NCBI RefSeq assembly: GCF_018919175.1
Contig: NZ_JAHLQL010000001.1
Location: 1,116,001 to 1,180,000, forward strand
Reading direction: 5' to 3'
DNA from: Clostridium simiarum
GTDB lineage: Bacteria; Bacillota; Clostridia; Clostridiales; Clostridiaceae
DNA: 64,000 nt
Part shown: positions 44,149 through 52,796 of the stretch, piece after piece
Position numbering within the stretch: position 1 is the first letter of the stretch
Layout of the letters: each line of letters begins with the position of its first letter
The notes under the pieces: model-generated
Databases searched by the model: none
What the model was told of the DNA's origin: nothing
Seen by the model: the letters and a program-made list of their open reading frames with translations, nothing else
Program-made: the position numbers and the translations under genes

Positions 44149-44877
44149 TTAAATAAATCTTTCCATGAATATGTTTTTAAATTTATACCCCAAAAATGCT
44201 TTTTCCTGATAATCCTCAAAATAAATCTCATATACTTTACTTGAAATACCTTCAACTTTCCTTACTTCATCGATATTTACTGCAAAGGACTTATGGCATT
44301 GTATAATACCTTTATGATTAATTAATTCTACTGCACTTTTTAAAGATAATCCTTTTATCTCATACTTTCTTTTCTTAGTGTGTATAGTGCATATCCTAAT
44401 ATTTGTTTCAATAAAGATGATTTCATCTACATATATTTTTACGTTAATGCCCTTTCTAATCTCAAATACCGTAGATTTTCTTTCATTTGCCACTGCATTA
44501 CCCATATATGCACTGGATATAAGCTTTTTCGTAAGATTAACTATATCTTCCTTTTCATAAGGCTTTAAAATATAATCATAACAATGAATTTCTTTAAAAG
44601 CCTTAAGCATATATTGAACATTTGTTGTGATAAACACCATCCAGCTAAACTCATACCTCTTTATTTTTCTAATGTCTAAAGCTAAATCTATGCCAGAGGA
44701 ATCGCCCAAGTGAACATCTATACAAAAAATATCTATGGATACATTACTGTAGATATTAATAGCTTCAATTTTATTGCTAGCCTCATATATATTTAAACCT
44801 TCATCTACCTCTTGCAACATCTTTTTTAAAACTTCTCTTTGGCTTTTATCATCCTCAACTATTAAAATATTTCTCAT
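44149..44877 (-). CDS. agrA: AgrA-type response regulator (receiver plus LytTR)
   Basis: A 242-residue protein. The receiver domain (residues 1-125) has the acidic pocket EDD at 8-10, phospho-accepting Asp54 in FCIDVHLGD, and Lys in YDYILKPYEKE. The LytTR DNA-binding domain (about 140-240) contains IFIETNIRICTIHTKKRKYEIKG and GIIQCHKSFAVNIDEV. LytTR domains bind pairs of 9-bp direct repeats, which are present in regions A and B but not upstream of agrA itself. It is transcribed with agrC. Confidence 0.94.
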   Translation of the reverse strand: MRNILIVEDDKSQREVLKKMLQEVDEGLNIYEASNKIEAINIYSNVSIDIFCIDVHLGDSSGIDLALDIRKIKRYEFSWMVFITTNVQYMLKAFKEIHCYDYILKPYEKEDIVNLTKKLISSAYMGNAVANERKSTVFEIRKGINVKIYVDEIIFIETNIRICTIHTKKRKYEIKGLSLKSAVELINHKGIIQCHKSFAVNIDEVRKVEGISSKVYEIYFEDYQEKAFLGYKFKNIFMERFI

Positions 44878-44975
44878 AAATTCCTATATCCCCCTATAAG
44901 CTAAAAACAAAGTCAATATTTAATCAATTTTAAATGAAATTTCCCCAAATATATACTTTTATTATTCCTTATTTA

Positions 44976-45131
44976 CTATTTTGTGTCAATATATGAAAAC
45001 TCGTAACTATTCAGCCGTAGATTGATATAGTTATTGTCAAAAGGTATATCATAGCCATGCATATAATATTCATAAGGATTTTCTAGCTGGAAAATATCAA
45101 TGTATTCTTCCAAATCTTTATTTTTCTTTCA
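44976..45131 (-). pseudogene. Gene remnant, copy B of the duplicated fragment
   Basis: An open stretch ending at 44976 reads KDLEEYIDIFQLENPYEYY followed by MHGYDIPFDNNYINLRLN. It lacks a start. Bases 45071-45123 match 34561-34613 at 51 of 53 positions, same strand. It lies right after the HIT gene, just as copy A lies right after the MazG-like gene. Confidence 0.6.
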
Positions 45132-45153
45132 ATTTCCATAGTGTCCTTAGCTC

Positions 45154-45528
45154 TTACCCATCATACCTAACTAGCGGTGATTTAATATTTCTAATGCCAC
45201 CTCTAGGATCATCTACATCATTTCTATATCTAGGTATCAAATGTATATCAAGATGCATTATAGTTTGTCCTGCGTGATAGCCTACATTTGCTCCTACATT
45301 ATAACCTTGTGGCTCGTATTGTACATCAAACATTTCCTTTACTTCATGTAATAAGCTATAAATAGCCTTTACCTCTTCCTCTGAAGCTTCAAAAAAGCTT
45401 TGAAAATGCCTTTTAGGGACGATCAATGCATGACCTTCGTTTACTGGATGCTTATCTAATATAGCATAAGCTAATTTGTTTTCTGCTATGATTTCTGATT
45501 TATTATAATTACAAAATATACAATCCAT
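45154..45528 (-). CDS. HIT-family protein
   Basis: A 124-residue histidine-triad protein. The N-terminal CIFCNYNKSEIIAENKLAYAILDKHPVNEGHALIVPKRH and the triad HLDIHLIPR are intact. Enzymes of this family cleave dinucleotide or nucleotide-phosphoramidate bonds. Two cysteines (CIFC) near the start may bind zinc with later histidines. GGAGG precedes the ATG. No operon partner. Confidence 0.93.
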   Translation of the reverse strand: MDCIFCNYNKSEIIAENKLAYAILDKHPVNEGHALIVPKRHFQSFFEASEEEVKAIYSLLHEVKEMFDVQYEPQGYNVGANVGYHAGQTIMHLDIHLIPRYRNDVDDPRGGIRNIKSPLVRYDG

Positions 45529-45774
45529 TTTAAGTCCTCCATCACCTTTATTAATGATTTTATTTTAGCACATATATACAAAATATTTCACAAAAATAAA
45601 AGCAAAGTTATTACACTTCACTTATATTGTGTCCATTATCTATTAGAGATTTAAATCAAACTTAAATCCTTTTATTGATTTGTATAATTGATCTGTAGTA
45701 AAATATTCATAATATATAAAATTTTATGAATTATATATATTATGATGTAAATTTAATGATGAAGGGGTGTTATT

Positions 45775-47148
45775 ATGAGAAATAAATTATTGGTATGCAT
45801 TGAAAGATACAAATCTCAATGCGACTACATGGACATAAGGCTTGAAGACTCAACTACAACAACTATAGAATTTACAAATGGAAAACTAAGTTCGCTAAAA
45901 AAGTCTAATGCAACAGGTGGAAATATTAGGGCTCTTTATAAAGGCGCTTGGGGTGTTATTTCCTTTAATGATATAGACAACCTTAATGCCTTTGCAGAGT
46001 CTGCAATTAAACAAGCTAAATTAACTGGCAATGATGAAAGTATCCTTGCCCCTGCTCCAGTAGTAGAGGATTCAGTTCTATTGAGTTTAATAAATGATCC
46101 AAGAAAAGTTCCTCTTGAAGAAAAAATTAATCTATTAAAAGAATATAGTGATATAGCTCTTAACTATCATAAGAAAATAACAGCTGTATCAGCCCGTTAT
46201 AGCGAGACTTTTTCAAAACTAACTTTTATTAGCTCAGAAGGGTCATATATATGTCAAGAAAAAATGGACTTAGGTGGTAGAGTTTCTATCACTGCAAAAG
46301 AGGATGATAATTCACAATCTACTCATATTGGTTTTGGTTCTTCAAATGATTTTAACTCTATTCTTAATTTACAAAAAGAAATAAGAGAAAAAAGTCAAAT
46401 AGCAGTTGATTTACTTACTGCACCTAAGGTTAAAGCTGGAACTTATACAGTTATTACAGATTCTGACTTAACGGGAGTATTTGTACATGAAGCTTTTGGA
46501 CATTTAAGTGAAGGTGATAATGTTTATGAAGATAAGGAGCTTGCCGATATAATGGTTCTTGGTAAAGAGTTCGGACTTCCTATCCTTAATATCTATGATT
46601 GTGGTTTTGATGAAGGGAAAAGAGGTTATTTAAAATATGATGATGAGGGTGTTAAAACAGAGAAAACTTACTTAATTAAAGAAGGTAAACTAGTTGGAAG
46701 ACTTCATTCAAGAGAAACTGCTGGTAAAATGAATGAAAGGATAACCGGAAATGGTCGTGCTATAAATTACATGCATCCTCCAATTCCAAGAATGAGAAAC
46801 ACAGTTGTTCAAAGTGGAACTTCTACATTTGAAGAGATGCTTCAAGGAATTTCAAAGGGTATACTTGCCTTTGAAAGTAACGGTGGACAAACTAATGGTG
46901 ATAACTTTACCTTCTCAGCTAGTTATGGATATATGATAAGAGATGGTAAAGTATGTGAGTTGGTTCGTGATATAAATCTTGCTGGAAATGTTTTTGAAAC
47001 TCTTAAAAACATTGATATGATAGGAAATGAGGATACTTCTAGAGATGGTGGTGGCGGCTGTGGCAAAGGTGCTCAATTCCCATTACCAGTTAGTATGGGT
47101 GGTCCTAGAATAAGAATTAAAAATGTGGTTATTGGAGGTGCTAAATAA
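45775..47148 (+). CDS. tldD: TldD-type metalloprotease subunit
   Basis: A 457-residue protein. The zinc-protease motif HEAFGH (HExxxH) lies near residue 240, with GGCGKGAQFPLPVSMGGPRIRIKNVVIGG at the end and FTNGKLSSLKKS at the start. TldD and TldE form a heterodimer in which TldD is catalytic and unfolds and degrades small peptides; in other systems the pair also removes leaders from modified peptides. Its stop and the next start share one base (TAATG), so the two are coupled. Confidence 0.94.
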   Translation: MRNKLLVCIERYKSQCDYMDIRLEDSTTTTIEFTNGKLSSLKKSNATGGNIRALYKGAWGVISFNDIDNLNAFAESAIKQAKLTGNDESILAPAPVVEDSVLLSLINDPRKVPLEEKINLLKEYSDIALNYHKKITAVSARYSETFSKLTFISSEGSYICQEKMDLGGRVSITAKEDDNSQSTHIGFGSSNDFNSILNLQKEIREKSQIAVDLLTAPKVKAGTYTVITDSDLTGVFVHEAFGHLSEGDNVYEDKELADIMVLGKEFGLPILNIYDCGFDEGKRGYLKYDDEGVKTEKTYLIKEGKLVGRLHSRETAGKMNERITGNGRAINYMHPPIPRMRNTVVQSGTSTFEEMLQGISKGILAFESNGGQTNGDNFTFSASYGYMIRDGKVCELVRDINLAGNVFETLKNIDMIGNEDTSRDGGGGCGKGAQFPLPVSMGGPRIRIKNVVIGGAK

Positions 47149-48485
47149 TGAAAGAGTTACTAAATAAAATAGTTTCTAAGGGTGCTACTGATGGTGAAAT
47201 TTTCTATAAGGAATCTTATTCAAAATCAATAGGCTTTGAAAATAACCTTCTAAAAGGTTCATCAGAAAAACAATCTACTGGTGTTGCACTTAGAATGATA
47301 AAGGATGATAAACTGTCTTTTTCAACTTCTAATGACATTAATAAATTTGATGATCTTCTCCAAAACTGTTTAGAAATAAATCCATTTTCATCTCCAGCTG
47401 AATTCGACTTTATAAATAAAAATAGTGAAACTGAGATTTCTATTCCTGAAAATGATATTTTAAAATTAAGTGATGAGAAGCTTATTGAAGATGGAAGAAA
47501 AATAATTTCTGAAATAACAAAAGAATTCCCAAATGTTAAAGCTTTTGCTGAGTTTGAAATAAATAGTAACATTGTTAAAATCGCCAATACAAAGGGTTTA
47601 TCAAAGGAGTATAGAAAAGATACCCTTGGGTTCACTGCTGGATGTAACTTCATAAAGGATAATAACTTTTTAAACTGCTATAACACAGAGTTTTTATTGA
47701 ATTCAAATTATGATATAGATAGCTCCATTGCTTCTATATTGGATGAACTTAAGCTATCTCAAAACATTGTGAGTCCTGAGTCAGGTATTCGCCCTGTAAT
47801 ATTTACTCCAAAATTTTTAAATTGCACATTAATTCCTCTTATGCTTGCAGTGAGCGGTAAAAGTGTTACTGATGGAATATCTCCTTTAACTAATAAGGTT
47901 GGAACTCAAATCTTTGATGAGAAGTTTACAATAGTTGATGAAGGTACTAAAATAGGTGCCTTTAATACAACTCCCTTTGATGATGAAGGTACTCCAAGCC
48001 AAAGGAATGAAATTATCTCTCATGGTAACCTTAAAGGTTTCCTTCATTCATTAAAAACAGCAAAAAAGTTGAATGTTGAGCCCACTGGTAATGGATATAA
48101 ATTAGGAAGCTTCTTTCCTAACCCTGACTTTACTGCTGAGCCTAATCCATATGTAACTAATCTTCACATAAAACCAGGAACAGTGCTTTTTAAAGATATG
48201 ATTAGAGATATGAAAGATGGAATTATAATAGATGATGTTATAGGATTCTTCATGGGAAATTTAATAAATGGTGAACTAACAGGCAATATAGGTACTGGCT
48301 ATCACGTTAAAAATGGTAAGATAGTGGGTCGTTTCTCTGGAAAATCAATAAACTTTAATATTTATGATTTCCTTAAAAATAATCTTATTGATTTAAGTAG
48401 CGATACTAAAAACACACCATTTTTCTTTAGTCATGGCTACAACCCTTCTCCATATGCTATGTTTAAAGATTTGAATATAGAGTAG
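47148..48485 (+). CDS. pmbA: TldE/PmbA subunit
   Basis: A 445-residue partner of TldD, lacking the HExxxH motif, as expected for TldE/PmbA. Family features are VALRMIKDDKLSFSTSND near residue 45, VIFTPKFLNCTLIPLMLAVSG near 225, and GFFMGNLINGELTGNIGTGYHVKNGKIVG near the C-terminus. It is translated with tldD and followed by hairpins. Confidence 0.93.
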   Translation: MKELLNKIVSKGATDGEIFYKESYSKSIGFENNLLKGSSEKQSTGVALRMIKDDKLSFSTSNDINKFDDLLQNCLEINPFSSPAEFDFINKNSETEISIPENDILKLSDEKLIEDGRKIISEITKEFPNVKAFAEFEINSNIVKIANTKGLSKEYRKDTLGFTAGCNFIKDNNFLNCYNTEFLLNSNYDIDSSIASILDELKLSQNIVSPESGIRPVIFTPKFLNCTLIPLMLAVSGKSVTDGISPLTNKVGTQIFDEKFTIVDEGTKIGAFNTTPFDDEGTPSQRNEIISHGNLKGFLHSLKTAKKLNVEPTGNGYKLGSFFPNPDFTAEPNPYVTNLHIKPGTVLFKDMIRDMKDGIIIDDVIGFFMGNLINGELTGNIGTGYHVKNGKIVGRFSGKSINFNIYDFLKNNLIDLSSDTKNTPFFFSHGYNPSPYAMFKDLNIE

Positions 48486-48510
48486 AAAAAAATTTTTTTA
48501 AGTAAGTAAA

Positions 48511-48569
48511 AAATCAGAAGTAAATATCTACCTCTGATTTCAGAGTGTCGACTTTGTCGACACTCTGAA
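48511..48569 (+). terminator. Double hairpin after pmbA
   Basis: An imperfect hairpin (aaatcag...ctgattt, 48511-48540) is followed at once by a perfect 14-base one (ttcagagtgtcgac / gtcgacactctgaa, 48539-48569) with a 3-base loop. Flanking AAGTAAGT and ACTTACTT-like repeats can extend the stem. Read with the convergent MerR gene, it may end both transcripts. Confidence 0.7.
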
Positions 48570-48605
48570 CCTTACTTACAAATGAGGTTTTCCCATGTTC
48601 TATTT

Positions 48606-49415
48606 TTATTTTTTTACTGGTATCTGTATTTCGCTCAAATAATCTTCTGTATTCCTTTCATTCCAAGGTCCTTTTATAGCAACTTGACGTGGATTTCCAG
48701 CTATACTATATCCATTTTCCTCAATCCAATTTCCTAAAAAATTATATGCTGGTGCTAAATTAGAATAATCTCCTGGAACTAATATGCTAGCCGCCTGCTC
48801 TACTACTTTAGTTTCCTTGAATACAAACTCATTTTCATTCTTCATAAGTTTGTCAACGCCCATTACTACCTCTACATCAACTCCACCTGCCTTATATCCC
48901 TCATCGTGATAGGTAGCATAAGCCATGTCATTGGAAGGAATACTTTTCCTCTCTAGGTATTCACTTAACCTTTCCCAAAGCATACCTTCTGCATTATAAG
49001 CTGGTATAGTATCCCTCAAAGAAATAACCTTATAACTAGGTATTGATTTTAATGTAACATTGTAACTCATATTAACCCTCTCCTTTTTCATATCCTTAAT
49101 GGCAGAGTTGATTTTTTCAAGTCTTATTTCCTCAGCTCTTATACTATTCTTAATTTCTTTACTTTTGACTTTTAAAATACCTTCTAGCTTTTTCTCAGAC
49201 TTTTCCTTCATAAGTACTGCTATATCAGCTACATTAAAACCCATATCTCTCAATGATACTATTAAGTTAATATCTGAAATCTGTTTTGCCGAATAATATC
49301 TATATCCTGTGAAATCATCGATTTTAGCAGGCTTAAAAAGTCCAACTTCATCATAATACCTGAGCATACGGACAGATACTCTGGTCAACTTAGAAAAGTC
49401 TCCAATCTTGAACAT
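48606..49415 (-). CDS. MerR-family regulator with GyrI-like effector domain (BmrR type)
   Basis: A 269-residue protein. The MerR domain (residues 1-70: FKIGDFSKLTRVSVRMLRYYDEVGLFKP, YRYYSAKQISDINLIVSLRDMGF) leads to a long coiled coil (about 75-115) and a GyrI-like ligand-binding domain (about 120-268). BmrR-like regulators sense hydrophobic drugs and activate efflux genes, but no efflux gene is next to it. Length is as expected. Confidence 0.9.
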   Translation of the reverse strand: MFKIGDFSKLTRVSVRMLRYYDEVGLFKPAKIDDFTGYRYYSAKQISDINLIVSLRDMGFNVADIAVLMKEKSEKKLEGILKVKSKEIKNSIRAEEIRLEKINSAIKDMKKERVNMSYNVTLKSIPSYKVISLRDTIPAYNAEGMLWERLSEYLERKSIPSNDMAYATYHDEGYKAGGVDVEVVMGVDKLMKNENEFVFKETKVVEQAASILVPGDYSNLAPAYNFLGNWIEENGYSIAGNPRQVAIKGPWNERNTEDYLSEIQIPVKK

Positions 49416-49581
49416 AAAATCAACTCCTATAAATTACTGCCATTCGAATGACATCTTTAGAATAATGCCTAACACCATGTGAGAGTCAATATTAAATTTA
49501 CATTTATATTTTATAAAAAATAAACATCTATAGTTTTTTATTTTAAAATTTTCATTTCATTAAACTGCAAACTAGAATTTA

Positions 49582-49998
49582 TCAAACATCTTCTGAATCA
49601 ATTACTTTATAACCCTTCTCAATTAATGCTTTAGCAAATAGTCCATTGCCTTTAATTAATTTTCCATTAAAACTTCCATCATATATTTTATTAACTCCAC
49701 AAGTAGGACTTCTTGACTGTAGAATTGCTAAATCAATATTTTCATCTTTTATCTTCCCCAATGCTAATTCAACACCTTTTTCATATTCTCTATGAACATT
49801 TCTACCATTACATTCAGTAACACATCCATCTACTATTTCAGCAGAAGCCCTTGGAATACTCATTCCTACTAACATTTCAGGACAAATTTCAATTATTTCT
49901 TTATCCTTTAGAAATTCTACAACTTTGGGATTTAAATTGTTCCCACCATTATATTTACAGTTACATCCTGTAATGCAGGCACTCACCAATACTTTCAT
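49582..49998 (-). CDS. DUF523-family protein
   Basis: A 138-residue protein from the ATG at 49998 (MKVLVSACITGCNCKY); a GTG and an ATG upstream overlap the AAAGG site. Conserved cysteines lie in SACITGCNCKYNGG, EICPE, and SRSPTCGVNKIYDG, with the GNGLFAKALIEKGY end, all typical of DUF523 (YbbK-like). The biochemical role is not known; the cysteines suggest metal or sulfur chemistry. Confidence 0.88.
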   Translation of the reverse strand: MKVLVSACITGCNCKYNGGNNLNPKVVEFLKDKEIIEICPEMLVGMSIPRASAEIVDGCVTECNGRNVHREYEKGVELALGKIKDENIDLAILQSRSPTCGVNKIYDGSFNGKLIKGNGLFAKALIEKGYKVIDSEDV

Positions 49999-50149
49999 CT
50001 TCATCACCTTTCCATATTACTAATTTAATTTTTCTCTATATTAATAATTGAAATTCTAAACTATGACATTATAAAATTTACTTTGTAGGTTCCCTTCTCC
50101 TATTTTATATTAACCAAATAGATTTTTTACTATATCCTTACTCAAAAAT

Positions 50150-50236
50150 TATAACATAAGCCAATGATACTTTTAATAAATTATCCACTAAAATGATATT
50201 TTTAGAACTTCAAGCCAAGTGACAATCACTTGGCTT
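50150..50236. repeat. Two partial copies of an AAGCCAA hairpin family
   Basis: At 50150-50182 the sequence resembles the left half of the hairpin at 61257-61299 (ATAACATAAGCCAA-GATA). At 50212-50236 a perfect 11-base hairpin aagccaagtga / tcacttggctt is followed by a T-rich tract. Both lie in the 484-base gap between DUF523 and the Nif3-like gene, where I see no gene. Confidence 0.5.
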
Positions 50237-50491
50237 ACTTAATCTATTACTATGGTTATAAAATGGTAGGATTAATATTGAGGATATAATAGAACTAGAG
50301 ACTAAGCAAAATAGTACTGCCTGATGATTGTCTTTGTACATTTAATTGTAAAAATATGACTTGTTAATTTTTTCATGATATAATAAGGACAACATTCCTT
50401 TGTATTATGATGTAATACAAATAAATTGATTATAACCAAGATAATAATGAGAATTGAAGGCAAAACATGATGAATTTCAGGAGGTAAGTAT

Positions 50492-51253
50492 ATGGATGTT
50501 TCACATATTGTTGAAAGAATTAATGAACTTTTTAATGTAGCAAGTAAGGAAATCTATTCTAGTGAATCTGGGATTACATACCATGCAGGTAAAAAAGTTA
50601 AAAAATTAGGATACTGTGTTAACCTAACCCTTGAAACTATAGAGGAAGCAAGAATTCATGGAGTTGATATGATGGTGACACACCACGATGCATGGAATGA
50701 AATATATGGATTAAAAGAGGCATGCATAGAAAAACTAGCAGAGTATGGTATAAGTCACTACTATAATCACTTGCCACTTGATGACTGTAACTTTGGAACA
50801 AATGATAGTTTATTAAAAAAATTGAATTTAGAAAATGTTAAAAGAACCCACCAATGGGAAGGGTTATATTTTGGTAGAATCGCAGAATATGATGAAGAAA
50901 TTGAATTTAATGAATTAGTAAAAAATATTGAAAATCTACTTGAAGAACCAGTTAAATTTTGGCGGTTTAATGACAAAAAGGTGAAGCGAGTGGGCTTAGT
51001 CTGTGGTAATGGAGGGTCAACAACTTGCCTTAAGGAAGCAGTTGAAAATAAGTGTGATGTATACATTACAGGTGAATGTAATTTGTATACCATTCAATAT
51101 GCTAAGTTTAAAGGGATAAATCTTATCATTGGGAGTCATACTTTCACAGAATTCTTTGGAATTCAAAGTTTAGCATTGAAATTGAATGAGAATAAAAAAG
51201 AACTTGAAGTAGTGAGGCTTAATGAAGAGCATTATGAAGCGAATATAAAATAA
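50492..51253 (+). CDS. Nif3-like dinuclear metal protein
   Basis: A 253-residue protein of the Nif3/YbgI family. Metal ligands are visible in MVTHHDAWNEIYG (two His), NHLPLDDCNFGTNDSL (His, Asp) and IIGSHTFTEFFG (His, Glu). These proteins form hexameric rings with a dimetal site; they are often annotated as GTP cyclohydrolase I type 2, which is not proven. GGAGG lies seven bases before the ATG. It is shorter than forms with an inserted PII-like domain. Confidence 0.87.
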   Translation: MDVSHIVERINELFNVASKEIYSSESGITYHAGKKVKKLGYCVNLTLETIEEARIHGVDMMVTHHDAWNEIYGLKEACIEKLAEYGISHYYNHLPLDDCNFGTNDSLLKKLNLENVKRTHQWEGLYFGRIAEYDEEIEFNELVKNIENLLEEPVKFWRFNDKKVKRVGLVCGNGGSTTCLKEAVENKCDVYITGECNLYTIQYAKFKGINLIIGSHTFTEFFGIQSLALKLNENKKELEVVRLNEEHYEANIK

Positions 51254-51361
51254 GCCATAATAACAGAGAAATACGTATAACTTAAAAGAATCTAACAATT
51301 AAATTATAAACTACATTGATTATATGTAGTCTATGTATAAAGATAATAAAAGGAGATTATA

Positions 51362-52552
51362 ATGCTTATAGAAAAAAATATATCCTTTAAAAATAGATTG
51401 GAAGATAAAGTTATACTTTTAACTGGTGCAGGAGGTGGGATAGGTTTTGAAACTACAAAAACATTGGTTTATATGGGTGCAAAGGTTATTGTGGCTGAAA
51501 TAGATAAAGGAAAAATATTATACGCACAAAGCACTTTAGATAGTATATTTGGTAAAAACTCTGTAGAATTTTATGAAATTGATTTATCCGATGAAAATCA
51601 GATATATGCTCTGGTTTCTCATGTGAAAGATAAATATGGTGGCATAGATGTTCTATTTAATAATGCCACCATAACTGCTATGGGAACAGTAGAAGAAGTT
51701 TCTATTGATGTATGGAACAAGAGTTATGCAGTTAATTTCAAAGCCCCATTACTATTAACACAATTAGTTTTACCACTCATGAAACAAAAAAATTCTGGAA
51801 CAATTGTTTTTGTTTCATCATCTGGTGCTGCCCCTTTTATGGGAGCATATGAAGTATTTAAAACAGCACAGGTAGAATTGTCTAATACTCTATATGGAGA
51901 ATTGGAAAGTACAAACATAAAAGTATATACTATCGGTCCGGGACTCGTTAAAACAGAAACGGCAATGAAGGGAATAGAGATAGTGTCATCTCATATGGGA
52001 ATAACAACACAAGAATTTTATGAAATGAATGGAAATCACATACTTGGAGTTGAAGAGGCTGGCACCGGATTTGCTATATCAGTTTTAATGGCTGATAGAT
52101 ATGACGGTCAAGAAATTGGTGCTATACAGGTTTTGTCTGATTCTGGTTTATTGCTAAAATTAGATAGTAAAGAAAACACTAAAAGCAATGATTATCAAAA
52201 CATTATTCCAATTGTTCTGAATGTAGTAAAAGTTTATAAAGAACAATATTCTGGTTGGATGAAAAGAAATATTTTTGAACGCCAATGGGTATTGCGTGAT
52301 TTTAAGAAAACAGTAGGATATTCCGCTGACCAGTTTCTTGAAATTATGCAACACATTCAATACGTAGTTATTAATGAGAGGATTCAAGAGATAAGCAGCT
52401 ATTCATCTAATTTTCAAAAATTGATGGAATATTATAAAAGACAATATACATTGCTACAAGGATATGAAAAAAATCCTGAAAAACTCAAGGAATACTCTAT
52501 AACACTTTTGCATTATATTGAGGATCTAAAAACTATTTGTGATAATTTATGA
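51362..52552 (+). CDS. Short-chain dehydrogenase with long C-terminal helical extension
   Basis: A 396-residue protein. Residues about 15-260 are a classical SDR: LLTGAGGGIGFETTKTL (NAD(P) site TGxxxGIG), FNNATITAMG, the catalytic Ser region FVSSSGAAPF and YEVFK (YxxxK). The remaining 130 residues are helical with many aromatic and charged residues (KVYKEQYSGWMKRNIFERQW, MEYYKRQYTLLQGY) and match no domain I know; ordinary SDRs end at about 250-280. AAAAGGAG precedes the ATG. The substrate is unknown, and no biosynthetic neighbours help. Confidence 0.85.
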   Translation: MLIEKNISFKNRLEDKVILLTGAGGGIGFETTKTLVYMGAKVIVAEIDKGKILYAQSTLDSIFGKNSVEFYEIDLSDENQIYALVSHVKDKYGGIDVLFNNATITAMGTVEEVSIDVWNKSYAVNFKAPLLLTQLVLPLMKQKNSGTIVFVSSSGAAPFMGAYEVFKTAQVELSNTLYGELESTNIKVYTIGPGLVKTETAMKGIEIVSSHMGITTQEFYEMNGNHILGVEEAGTGFAISVLMADRYDGQEIGAIQVLSDSGLLLKLDSKENTKSNDYQNIIPIVLNVVKVYKEQYSGWMKRNIFERQWVLRDFKKTVGYSADQFLEIMQHIQYVVINERIQEISSYSSNFQKLMEYYKRQYTLLQGYEKNPEKLKEYSITLLHYIEDLKTICDNL

Positions 52553-52692
52553 GTATGGATATGAAGCAAATAAAAATATAGAGCCAGTTAATTTATATAT
52601 TCTTATATTAAATCTAATGTTGTTTATCCGTACATCTACCCTTATACCTATTAAACATTAGGGGTTAAAATGAAATTAAATTGAAGAAAAAT

Positions 52693-52733
52693 AAGAGATT
52701 GCTACACTAAGTATACTTGTGTAGCAATCTCTT
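52693..52733. terminator. Terminator between the SDR gene and tetB(P)
   Basis: Perfect 15-base arms (aagagattgctacac / gtgtagcaatctctt) with an 11-base loop between convergent genes. Confidence 0.85.
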
Positions 52734-52796
52734 TAAATTATTCTAATTATTTTATTTCATCTTTTCTGTATAAAAATATAACTTATCTACTTAAAT

